Assembly: GCA_022013615.1 (NCBI GenBank)
Contig: JAKLQB010000394.1
Location: 1-5,307 of the forward strand
Source: Desulfobacterales bacterium
Lineage (GTDB): Bacteria > Desulfobacterota > DSM-4660 > Desulfatiglandales > Desulfatiglandaceae
Length of the DNA stretch: 5,307 bases
Reading direction: 5' to 3'
The notes beneath the pieces are model-generated. The model had not been told where the DNA came from. It made no database searches and saw only the letters and a program-made list of their open reading frames with translations. A program made the position numbers and the translations under genes. Shown in pieces: positions 1-5,307 of this stretch (position 1 is the first letter of the stretch; each line of letters begins with the position of its first letter).

Positions 1-2
1 AC

Positions 3-2246
3 GCCATCAAAATCATCGGAGAAAACACGGACATGTATGCCCAGGCCTATTTTGCCTATGATGCCAAGAAGTCCGGGGGAATCACCATGAGCCATCTCAG
101 GTTCTCTCCTGAAAGAATCCAGTCTCCTTATCTTCTGACTAAATCTGACTTCATAGCGTGCCATAATCCCGCCTTTGTTGACCAATATGATCTTTTAGAG
201 GGGATCAAGGAAGAGGGGGCGTTTCTTTTAAATTCTCCCTGGACTGTCAAGGAAATGACGAGCAAACTGCCTGACCCCATGAAACGCAAACTTGCCCAAA
301 TGAAGATAAATTTTTACAATATTGACGCAGTCAAGATCGGTGCCCAACTGGGCCTTGGCGCCCGCATCAACATGATCATGCAGGCAGCCTTTTTTCAAAT
401 CTCTGGTGTCATTCCTCCTGAGGAGGCATTTAACTACATGAAGACTGCCATCAAGAAAACTTACGGGAAAAAGGGAGACAAAGTGGTCAAAATGAACGTT
501 GATGCGGTAGACAAGGCCATCGGCGCCTTAAAGAAGATCGCTGTTCCCAAATCGTGGGCAACGGCCGGTCAGGAAGCCTATATGGAAAGGGATGAGCCTG
601 AGTTTGTGACAAATGTCATGCGACCCATGCTGGCCCAACAGGGCGACAAGCTCCCTGTGAGCGCCATGCCCCCGGACGGGATATTTCCCACCGCCACCAC
701 CCAATATGAGAAAAGGGGTATTGCCATTCATGTACCCGAGTGGCAGGAGGAAAACTGTATCCAGTGTAACCAGTGTGCCTTTGTTTGCCCCCATGCGGTC
801 ATAAGGCCGGTGCTTGCACATGAGGAAGATCTAAAAGATGCCCCTAAGGATTTTGTGACCGTGGATACCAAGGGCAAGGAGCTAAAAGGCTTACGCTACA
901 GAATTCAGATAAGTCCCCTTGACTGCACCGGGTGCGGCAACTGCGCCCAGGTCTGTCCTGCCAAGACAAAGGCCCTTGTCATGAAGCCCCTTGCCACCCA
1001 GACAAAGCTGCAGGTGCCCAATCATGTCTTTTCAACAGAGCTTCCCATTTTAGATGATCTGATGCCCATGACGTCTGTAAAAGGGAGCCAGTTCAGACAG
1101 CCCCTCTTTGAGTTTTCAGGCGCATGTCCGGGTTGTGGTGAGACACCCTATGTGAAACTCATCACACAGCTCTTTGGTGATCGCATGATGATTGCAAACG
1201 CTACGGGTTGCTCTTCTATATATGGAGGCTCTGCCCCTGTCTGCCCTTACACAGTTAATGAGGATGGGCATGGGCCTGCGTGGGCTAATTCGCTTTTTGA
1301 AGACAATGCTGAATATGGTTTTGGCATGGAATTGGGTGTTACCCAGAGGCGTGAAAAACTGGCCGATCTAATGCGTGAAGCCAGAGAAAGTGGTGTCTCG
1401 AAAGACCTCGATGAGGCATTCCAGGGATGGCTTGAGAACATGAGTGACGGAGAGAAGTCAAAGGAGCTTGGCAGGCAGATCATTGATCTCATTGAACTTG
1501 AACTTGCAAGCCCTGAGGCTGAAGACTTTAACCCGCTCCTTATTGATATTCTTGACAGAAGCGATTATCTGACCAAGAAATCCATCTGGGTCTTTGGCGG
1601 AGACGGATGGGCCTATGATATTGGCTATGGTGGACTTGACCATGTAATTGCCTCGGGCCATGATGTAAACATCCTGGTGCTTGACACAGAGGTCTACTCC
1701 AACACCGGTGGTCAGGCCTCCAAGTCAACGCCCACGGGCGCTGTGGCCAAGTTTGCTGCAGGTGGCAAACCCACACCGAAAAAGGATCTGGGTCGTATGG
1801 CCATGATTTATGGGTATGTGTATGTAGCCTCTGTGGCCATGGGTGCCAGCAAGAACCAGTTTTTGAAGGCTCTTTTAGAGGCAGAGAGCTATACCGGGCC
1901 TTCCTTGATTATAGCCTATGCCCCATGCATTAACCACGGTATCAACATGGGTCTGACCCAGGAAGAGGAAAAGAAGGCCGTGGAGACGGGATATTGGTCC
2001 CTTTACAGGTATAACCCGTTACTTAAAGAGGAGGGGAAAAACCCGTTTATTCTTGATTCCAAAGAACCCAAAGGGGGTTTTAGGGAATTTCTAATGGGCG
2101 AAGTGCGCTATTCGAGCCTCACGAGAACCTTCCCGGGTCATGCCGAAGCGCTTTTTCAAAAGGCTGAAGAAGACATGAAGGCAAGATACGAAACGTACAA
2201 GGCAATGGCCGGGCCCCGTTTAGAGTCCCAGACAAAAGGTGAGTGA
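3..2246 (+). CDS. nifJ: Pyruvate:ferredoxin (flavodoxin) oxidoreductase, C-terminal two thirds (5' partial)
   Basis: Catalyses reversible oxidative decarboxylation of pyruvate to acetyl-CoA and CO2 with ferredoxin or flavodoxin, in the cytoplasm. The reading frame is open from the window edge (first full codon at base 3; 747 residues seen), so the first ATG at 33 is internal: the codons before it (AIKIIGENTD) already match the family. Full enzymes have about 1,170-1,230 residues, so roughly 430 N-terminal residues (pyruvate-binding domains I and II) lie upstream. Counting from base 3, there are two ferredoxin-type 4Fe-4S motifs (Cys 252, 255, 258, 262 and 308, 311, 314, 318). The TPP domain follows, with proximal-cluster cysteines 375, 378, 403 and 642; their spacing agrees with Desulfovibrio africanus C812/C815/C840/C1071. 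The TPP/Mg motif GDG is near 533-535 and NTGGQ at 567-571. Only 105 residues follow the last cysteine, so the D. africanus C-terminal extension is absent, as in most bacterial homologues. No frameshift is seen. Confidence 0.97.
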   Translation, partial: AIKIIGENTDMYAQAYFAYDAKKSGGITMSHLRFSPERIQSPYLLTKSDFIACHNPAFVDQYDLLEGIKEEGAFLLNSPWTVKEMTSKLPDPMKRKLAQMKINFYNIDAVKIGAQLGLGARINMIMQAAFFQISGVIPPEEAFNYMKTAIKKTYGKKGDKVVKMNVDAVDKAIGALKKIAVPKSWATAGQEAYMERDEPEFVTNVMRPMLAQQGDKLPVSAMPPDGIFPTATTQYEKRGIAIHVPEWQEENCIQCNQCAFVCPHAVIRPVLAHEEDLKDAPKDFVTVDTKGKELKGLRYRIQISPLDCTGCGNCAQVCPAKTKALVMKPLATQTKLQVPNHVFSTELPILDDLMPMTSVKGSQFRQPLFEFSGACPGCGETPYVKLITQLFGDRMMIANATGCSSIYGGSAPVCPYTVNEDGHGPAWANSLFEDNAEYGFGMELGVTQRREKLADLMREARESGVSKDLDEAFQGWLENMSDGEKSKELGRQIIDLIELELASPEAEDFNPLLIDILDRSDYLTKKSIWVFGGDGWAYDIGYGGLDHVIASGHDVNILVLDTEVYSNTGGQASKSTPTGAVAKFAAGGKPTPKKDLGRMAMIYGYVYVASVAMGASKNQFLKALLEAESYTGPSLIIAYAPCINHGINMGLTQEEEKKAVETGYWSLYRYNPLLKEEGKNPFILDSKEPKGGFREFLMGEVRYSSLTRTFPGHAEALFQKAEEDMKARYETYKAMAGPRLESQTKGE

Positions 2247-2323
2247 AAATCCCCCTCAGTCCACCTTTATAAAAGGAGGATGCTAAGTACCCCTCAATTT
2301 TCAAAGGGGGGCAGGGGGATTTT
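2246..2323. repeat. Palindromic intergenic element (three-way-junction fold) between nifJ and sdhC
   Basis: Bases 2246-2256 (AAAATCCCCCT) and 2313-2323 (AGGGGGATTTT) are perfect 11-bp inverted repeats. Inside lie two smaller hairpins: 2261-2268 with 2272-2279 (CCACCTTT/AAAGGAGG, one A-A mismatch, 3-base loop) and 2290-2294 with 2305-2309 (CCCCT/AGGGG). As RNA or extruded DNA it would form a closed stem carrying two arms. It begins on the last base of the nifJ stop codon and ends ten bases before the sdhC Shine-Dalgarno. The 3' arm runs into TTTTT (2320-2324), so it could also work as an intrinsic terminator or as an mRNA 3'-end stabiliser for nifJ. C-run/G-run palindromes of this appearance are, from memory, common dispersed repeats in anaerobic bacterial genomes. 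Copy number here cannot be seen from one window. Confidence 0.75.
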
Positions 2324-2332
2324 TATAGATAC

Positions 2333-2345
2333 GGAGGAAGAGATG
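2333..2345 (+). promoter_or_regulatory. Ribosome binding site that sets the sdhC start
   Basis: GGAGG at 2333-2337 lies five bases before ATG 2343. An earlier in-frame ATG at 2280 would add 21 residues, but it lies inside the palindromic element. Its own GGAGG (2275-2279) directly abuts the ATG with no spacer and would be buried in a hairpin. The 21 extra residues (beginning MLSTPQF) are translated repeat sequence and do not resemble a cytochrome b N-terminus, whereas MNWFISTLGSSIGKK does. Confidence 0.85.
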
Positions 2346-2978
2346 AATTGGTTCATAAGTACTCTGGGCAGTTCCATCGGGAAAAAGTTGATGATGGCTG
2401 TAACCGGCCTTGGATTCGTAGGTTTCCTGACAGCGCATCTTATCGGCAACCTCACTCTTTACGGTGGACAGGGCCTGTTTACCTCGTATGTGGAGCACCT
2501 CCATGCATTGGGCCCGCTAATAACTGTCGCGGAACTGGGTCTTTTGTCCTTTGCCGTTATACATATAGTGATAGGGACACTTCTTTTTTATCAAAACCTG
2601 ATTGCAAGACCTGTGAGGTATAAAGTCAAAAAGAACGCGGGAGGCCGCACCATAGGGTCGGCAACTCAGTCCTATACCGGTTTTATTATTCTGGCTTTTG
2701 TTATCCTTCACCTTCTTGATTTCCATTTTGCCGAACATACCAATGAGACTCTCTTTCGACTTGTGTTCACTACACTTGCAAGCCCTCTGTATATGATCAC
2801 CTATGTTGTAGCAATGATTGTTGTTGCCGTCCATGTCAGTCACGGTTTTTGGAGTCTATTTCAAACTCTTGGCGCCAATCACCCTAAATACATGCCAATC
2901 ATTCAGAAGCTCGGCATTGCCGTTAGTCTCGTGTTTGGGGTCGGATTTGGTTTTATTCCGATCTTTATTTTTTTGTAA
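2343..2978 (+). CDS. sdhC: Succinate dehydrogenase/fumarate reductase cytochrome b subunit (b558-type, dihaem)
   Basis: Membrane anchor of the succinate:menaquinone oxidoreductase or quinol:fumarate reductase. It holds two b haems and the quinone site and passes electrons between the menaquinone pool and the Fe-S subunit. The product has 211 residues, the usual size for the single-polypeptide (type B) anchor. Five hydrophobic segments are visible at about 15-38, 58-83, 111-129, 148-168 and 186-210. His32, His74, His123 and His164 fall in helices I-IV at spacings like the four axial haem ligands of B. subtilis SdhC (28, 70, 113, 155). The N-terminal SSIGKKLMMAVTGL is characteristic of the family. 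The start at 2343 is chosen by its ribosome binding site. The stop is 395 bases before sdhA, an unusually long gap for this operon. Whether the enzyme runs as SQR or QFR cannot be decided from sequence alone. Alternative symbol: frdC. Confidence 0.93.
   Translation: MNWFISTLGSSIGKKLMMAVTGLGFVGFLTAHLIGNLTLYGGQGLFTSYVEHLHALGPLITVAELGLLSFAVIHIVIGTLLFYQNLIARPVRYKVKKNAGGRTIGSATQSYTGFIILAFVILHLLDFHFAEHTNETLFRLVFTTLASPLYMITYVVAMIVVAVHVSHGFWSLFQTLGANHPKYMPIIQKLGIAVSLVFGVGFGFIPIFIFL
2938..2974 (+). terminator. Possible intrinsic terminator overlapping the 3' end of sdhC
   Basis: Bases 2939-2945 (GGTCGGA) pair with 2957-2963 (TCCGATC) with one G-T pair and an 11-base loop. The tract 2964-2974 (TTTATTTTTTT) follows at once. 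This is hairpin plus T-tract geometry, but it lies wholly in the last codons of sdhC, where Phe/Ile codons make T-runs likely by chance, and the loop is long. If real, most transcripts would end before sdhA. Confidence 0.3.
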
Positions 2979-3001
2979 AAGTTCAGCCGTTTTTTTTTGA
3001 C

Positions 3002-3041
3002 AGGATTAATCCCGCTTACAGCGGGAGATTATTTTAATCTT
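3002..3041. repeat. Strong hairpin downstream of sdhC
   Basis: TCCCGCT (3010-3016) and AGCGGGA (3020-3026) form a perfect 7-bp stem with a 3-base loop. An outer stem GATTAA (3004-3009) with TTAATC (3034-3039) continues it, separated only by a 7-base bulge on the 3' side. The 3' side is T-rich but has no clean T-tract; the T9 run lies upstream of the hairpin on the plus strand. It could be a weak terminator, an RNA stability structure, or one end of the repeat cluster in this gap. Confidence 0.55.
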
Positions 3042-3122
3042 GTAAATTAAAAAACTTATCCTGCTTTAAGAAAACGTACCACTAAATGTTTAAAGTACTT
3101 GCGCAACGGTTTGTGGTTTTAG

Positions 3123-3170
3123 CCCCCTAACCCCGCCCTTTATCAGCCTGAGGTGGAAGAGGGTTAAGGG
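3123..3170. repeat. Imperfect C-rich/G-rich inverted repeat
   Basis: CCCTAACCC (3125-3133) pairs with GGGTTAAGGG (3161-3170) through nine base pairs with one bulged A. The intervening 27 bases show no strong internal pairing. The composition recalls the element after nifJ, so it may be a degenerate relative of the same family of intergenic palindromes, but no extended identity is visible. It may be structural in RNA. It has no coding content. Confidence 0.45.
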
Positions 3171-3216
3171 TGAGATTGCTGTTTAAATAGTAAAAATTGT
3201 AAGAACTTAGCCGATT

Positions 3217-3230
3217 ATAGTCATGACTAT
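3217..3230. promoter_or_regulatory. Perfect 14-bp palindrome, candidate operator upstream of sdhA
   Basis: ATAGTCATGACTAT is an uninterrupted self-complementary 14-mer about 145 bases before the sdhA start. One such site is expected only about 0.02 times in 395 random bases. Its left half overlaps TATAGT (3216-3221), a 5/6 match to a sigma-70 -10 box, but no -35 box stands at the right distance, so an activator-dependent promoter or a repressor site are both conceivable. It does not match the FNR/CRP half-sites I know. The regulator is unknown. Confidence 0.35.
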
Positions 3231-3254
3231 CCGAAGGAAAAAGATTATTGAAAC

Positions 3255-3313
3255 ACAGGATTCATCAAAGTATTTACAGGACAAAAAAATCTTGGTTATC
3301 CTGTAATCCTGTC
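3255..3313. repeat. Nested hairpin built from CAGGATT/AATCCTG repeats
   Basis: The outer stem is ACAGGATT (3255-3262) with AATCCTGT (3305-3312), eight perfect pairs. The inner stem is ACAGGA (3276-3281) with TCCTGT (3299-3304). The right side is a tandem of TCCTGTAA and TCCTGTC. Several alternative pairings are possible because the same word recurs, a pattern typical of dispersed palindromic repeats. I recall similar 'AATCCTGT' repeats in intergenic DNA of deltaproteobacteria-type genomes, but could not search to confirm this. Confidence 0.55.
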
Positions 3314-3329
3314 TAAAGGTCCTTTTAAT
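3301..3329 (+). promoter_or_regulatory. Weak candidate sigma-70 promoter for sdhA
   Basis: CTGTAA (3301-3306, 3/6 match to -35) is separated by 17 bases from TTTAAT (3324-3329, 5/6 match to -10). Transcription would start near 3336 and give a leader of about 38 bases containing the ribosome binding site. The -35 lies within the repeat word. The match is weak and such sequences occur by chance in AT-rich DNA. Confidence 0.2.
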
Positions 3330-3359
3330 AGTGAAATTACTGCATTTCGTTTGTGACAT

Positions 3360-3376
3360 AAGGAGGGTCTTATATG
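3360..3376 (+). promoter_or_regulatory. Strong ribosome binding site of sdhA
   Basis: AAGGAGGG (3360-3367) is a near-complete Shine-Dalgarno sequence six bases before ATG 3374. It fixes the start of sdhA. Confidence 0.9.
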
Positions 3377-5287
3377 CAGCTTGATGCAAAAGTGCCGGGA
3401 GGCCCGCTTGCGGAAAAATGGGACAGACATCGCTTTGAGCTAAAACTTGTCAATCCGGCAAATAAGAGAAAATTTGAGATCATAGTAGTCGGCACGGGCC
3501 TTGCGGGTGCCTCAGCCTCGGCCACACTGGCGGAGCTGGGCTATAATGTCAAAACCTTCTGCATCCAGGACAGCCCGCGCCGCGCCCACAGTATTGCAGC
3601 ACAGGGGGGCATTAACGCTGCCAAGAATTATCCGGGCGACGGGGACAGCATCTGGAGGCTCTTTTACGATACCATCAAAGGAGGCGATTTTCGTTCAAGG
3701 GAGGCAAATGTATATCGCCTGGCACAAATCAGTAATAACATCATTGATCAGTGTGTGGCCCAGGGAGTCCCCTTTGCGCGGGAATATGGGGGCCTGCTTG
3801 CTAACCGGTCTTTTGGCGGCGCTCAGGTTGAACGGACCTTTTATGCCAGAGGCCAGACAGGTCAGCAGCTCCTTTTAGGTGCCTACAGTGCGCTCATGCG
3901 CCAGGTGGCTGTTGGAAAAGTTAAGATGTATCCACGGCGGGAGATGATGGATCTTGTCCTTGTGGATGGGTCTGCACGGGGAATCGTGGTTCGTAATCTC
4001 ATCACCGGTGAAATGGAAAGTCATGCGGCTCATGCAGTGATACTTGCAACAGGTGGCTATGGCAATGCCTATTTCCTTTCCACAAACGCCATGAGCTCCA
4101 ACGTAAGTGCCATTTGGCGGGCGCACAAAAAAGGGGCATATCTTGCCCACCCATCTTTTGTTCAGATCCACCCCACGTGTATTCCTGTTCATGGAACCTA
4201 TCAGTCCAAACTGACCCTCATGAGCGAGAGCCTGAGGAATGATGGTCGCGTGTGGGTGCCCGTTCGGGCAGGGGATACACGATCTCCCAATGATATTCCT
4301 GAATCAGAAAGGGACTATTTTCTAGAGAGGAAGTACCCGAGTTTTGGAAATCTGGTCCCCCGCGATGTGGCCTCTCGCAATGCAAAGGAGGTATGTGACC
4401 AGGGAAAAGGGGTAGGGCCAACCGGGTTTGCCGTCTACCTTGATTTTAAAGATGCCATTGAGAGAGACGGGGTAGATGTCATCCGGAAAAAATACGGCAA
4501 TCTTTTTCAGATGTATGAAAGGATCTCAGGCGAAGACCCATATGGGGCTCCTATGATGATCTACCCTGCTATACACTATACCATGGGAGGTTTATGGGTC
4601 GATTACAACCTTATGAGCACCATCCCTGGCATGTTTGTTATTGGGGAGGCCAATTTTTCAGATCATGGTTCTAATCGGCTCGGCGCAAGTGCCTTAATGC
4701 AGGGGCTGGCAGATGGTTACTTCGTTATTCCGTACACAATTGGCGGGTATCTGGCAGGCGCTGTTTTACCCGAAGTGAATGAGGCCCATCCTGCGTTCGA
4801 AGATTCCACAAAATTGGTGAATGAGGGTATTGATAAATTGCTCTCCGTAAAGGGAGGCCGTACGGTTGATGATTTTCACAAGGAACTGGGCCACATACTA
4901 TGGGAGTATGCCGGCATGTCCAGGAATGAAACGGGTATGCTAAAGGCAAAGGAACTTATTCCTGGGCTTCGCGAGCAGTTCTGGGAGAACGTTATGGTAA
5001 CAGGCTCACCCGGAGAATTTAATCAGACCCTGGAAAGGGCGGGTCGGGTGGCTGATTTTCTAGAGTTTGCCGAATTGTTCGTGGAGGATGGCATGAGCCG
5101 TGAGGAATCCTGTGGCTGCCATTTCAATGAGGCGTTTCAAACAGAGGAGCATGAGGCCCAGAGGGATGACGATTCTTGCTCTTATGTTGCTGCATGGGAG
5201 TTCCGTGGAACCGGAAAGGCTCCGGCACTTCATAAGGAACCGCTTGTGTTTGAAAATGTGGAGCTTGCGCAGAGGAGTTATAAATGA
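3374..5287 (+). CDS. sdhA: Succinate dehydrogenase/fumarate reductase flavoprotein subunit
   Basis: Catalytic subunit with covalently bound FAD, interconverting succinate and fumarate on the cytoplasmic face. It has 637 residues, a normal length. Visible landmarks: the dinucleotide-binding GTGLAG at 40-45; His72 in AHSIAAQGG, the expected covalent FAD-histidine; the HPT motif at His266; Glu285 and Arg288 in the substrate loop; Arg330 in VPRDVASR, equivalent to the proton-shuttling Arg287 of E. coli FrdA; His401 in HYTMGG; Arg435 in [10 protein letters not shown]. The subtype resembles enzymes paired with a single dihaem cytochrome b (B. subtilis/Geobacter type), which agrees with the upstream sdhC. 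Near the C-terminus the motif reads SCGCHFN (579-585), where relatives usually have SCGGHFR, a modest departure. The stop overlaps the next start by four bases, so translation of the Fe-S subunit is probably coupled. SQR or QFR direction is undecided; alternative symbol frdA. Confidence 0.96.
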   Translation: MQLDAKVPGGPLAEKWDRHRFELKLVNPANKRKFEIIVVGTGLAGASASATLAELGYNVKTFCIQDSPRRAHSIAAQGGINAAKNYPGDGDSIWRLFYDTIKGGDFRSREANVYRLAQISNNIIDQCVAQGVPFAREYGGLLANRSFGGAQVERTFYARGQTGQQLLLGAYSALMRQVAVGKVKMYPRREMMDLVLVDGSARGIVVRNLITGEMESHAAHAVILATGGYGNAYFLSTNAMSSNVSAIWRAHKKGAYLAHPSFVQIHPTCIPVHGTYQSKLTLMSESLRNDGRVWVPVRAGDTRSPNDIPESERDYFLERKYPSFGNLVPRDVASRNAKEVCDQGKGVGPTGFAVYLDFKDAIERDGVDVIRKKYGNLFQMYERISGEDPYGAPMMIYPAIHYTMGGLWVDYNLMSTIPGMFVIGEANFSDHGSNRLGASALMQGLADGYFVIPYTIGGYLAGAVLPEVNEAHPAFEDSTKLVNEGIDKLLSVKGGRTVDDFHKELGHILWEYAGMSRNETGMLKAKELIPGLREQFWENVMVTGSPGEFNQTLERAGRVADFLEFAELFVEDGMSREESCGCHFNEAFQTEEHEAQRDDDSCSYVAAWEFRGTGKAPALHKEPLVFENVELAQRSYK

Positions 5288-5307
5288 GTGAGAATATCAA
5301 TTTAACC
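5284..5307 (+). CDS. sdhB: Probable succinate dehydrogenase/fumarate reductase iron-sulfur subunit, first 8 codons (3' partial)
   Basis: ATG 5284 overlaps the sdhA stop in an ATGA arrangement. It is preceded by GAGGAG (5272-5277), six bases upstream. The frame stays open to the window edge and reads MSENINLT. The identity is inferred from the conserved C-A-B gene order, since eight residues carry no diagnostic motif. The expected product would carry one 2Fe-2S, one 4Fe-4S and one 3Fe-4S cluster and connect SdhA to the haem subunit. Confidence 0.75.

Larger units (their letters stand above)
2979..3373. other. 395-base non-coding, repeat-rich gap between sdhC and sdhA
   Basis: No credible gene is seen on either strand: the short open frames lack ribosome binding sites and family-like sequence, and the region is clearly AT-richer than its flanks. 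It holds a T9 run (2990-2998), hairpins, a 14-bp palindrome and six copies of the 5-mer CAGGA or its complement TCCTG (3001, 3059, 3256, 3277, 3299, 3307), where well under one would be expected by chance. A perfect 10-bp inverted repeat, GACAGGATTA at 2999-3008 and TAATCCTGTC at 3304-3313, brackets most of it (315 bases). It may be accumulated or decayed dispersed repeats that also carry the control region for sdhAB. Confidence 0.7.

Noticed and set aside
33..35. ATG 33 as the start of the nifJ gene
   Set aside because: The frame is open upstream to the window edge and those codons match the enzyme family, so it is an internal methionine.
2066..2081. AACCC-AAA-GGGGGTT hairpin in the nifJ coding sequence
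   Set aside because: It is short and lies in a conserved coding stretch (KEPKGGF); it needs no explanation beyond codon choice.
2280..2342. N-terminal extension of SdhC from ATG 2280 (21 residues)
   Set aside because: The ATG is inside the palindromic element with a Shine-Dalgarno that has no spacer; ATG 2343 has a properly spaced site and begins the family-typical sequence.
2818..3000. Short plus-strand frame overlapping the end of sdhC
   Set aside because: It is out of frame with a well-supported gene, has no ribosome binding site, and reads into the T-rich gap.
2997..3002. Perfect -35 box TTGACA after sdhC
   Set aside because: No -10-like sequence lies 16-18 bases downstream (the place is taken by AGCGGG), and TTGACA arises from a T-run joined to the repeat word GACAGGATT.
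3093..3106. Adjacent short palindromes AAGTACTT and TTGCGCAA
   Set aside because: Two 8-bp palindromes are not rare in about 400 bases of AT-rich DNA, and they are not placed at any promoter-like sequence.
2999..3313. CRISPR array made of the AATCCTG repeats
   Set aside because: The repeat words are only 5-10 bases, occur in both orientations and have irregular spacing; there are no cas genes.
3207..3389. 60-codon minus-strand frame in the gap before sdhA
   Set aside because: It covers the palindrome, the repeat cluster and the sdhA ribosome binding site, has low-complexity content and no family resemblance.
3875..4192. 105-codon antisense open frame within sdhA (others like it in nifJ and sdhA)
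   Set aside because: It lies opposite a conserved gene, has no ribosome binding site or recognisable domain, and is explained by the codon bias of the sense gene.

Overview
The window is ordinary-looking central carbon and energy metabolism from an anaerobic or facultatively anaerobic bacterium. All genes lie on the plus strand: the 3' part of a pyruvate:ferredoxin oxidoreductase gene (nifJ/por), a complete single-subunit cytochrome b gene of succinate dehydrogenase/fumarate reductase (sdhC/frdC), a complete flavoprotein gene (sdhA/frdA), and the first eight codons of what is very probably the iron-sulfur subunit gene (sdhB/frdB). The C-A-B order, the five-helix dihaem cytochrome b and the flavoprotein subtype are those known from Bacillus, Wolinella and Geobacter-type menaquinone enzymes. 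Together with PFOR and the style of the intergenic repeats this suggests a member of the Desulfobacterota (sulfate- or metal-reducing, or syntrophic). That placement is inference from gene content, not a database match.

Layout: 1-2246 nifJ (5' end outside the window); 2247-2342 a 96-base gap almost filled by a large palindromic element with an 11-bp perfect outer stem, followed by the sdhC ribosome binding site; 2343-2978 sdhC; 2979-3373 a 395-base non-coding gap; 3374-5287 sdhA; 5284 onward sdhB, overlapping sdhA by four bases (ATGA). The long gap contains a T-rich stretch, a strong 7-bp hairpin, an imperfect C-rich/G-rich hairpin, a perfect 14-bp palindrome, and a nested hairpin built from repeats of the CAGGATT/AATCCTG type. 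I see no gene in it.

Function: PFOR interconverts pyruvate and acetyl-CoA + CO2 with ferredoxin. SdhCAB interconverts succinate and fumarate with the menaquinone pool. In an anaerobe that runs the oxidative TCA cycle or a reductive branch, the two enzymes link acetyl-CoA/pyruvate metabolism to C4-dicarboxylate turnover and membrane electron transport. All catalytic residues that I can place in the flavoprotein and all four expected haem ligands in the cytochrome are present, so both complete genes look functional.

I found no evidence of an undescribed multi-gene system. The parts that deserve a second look are non-coding: the palindromic repeats between the genes, and the unusual separation of sdhC from sdhAB by repeat-rich DNA that may contain a terminator and a separate promoter.
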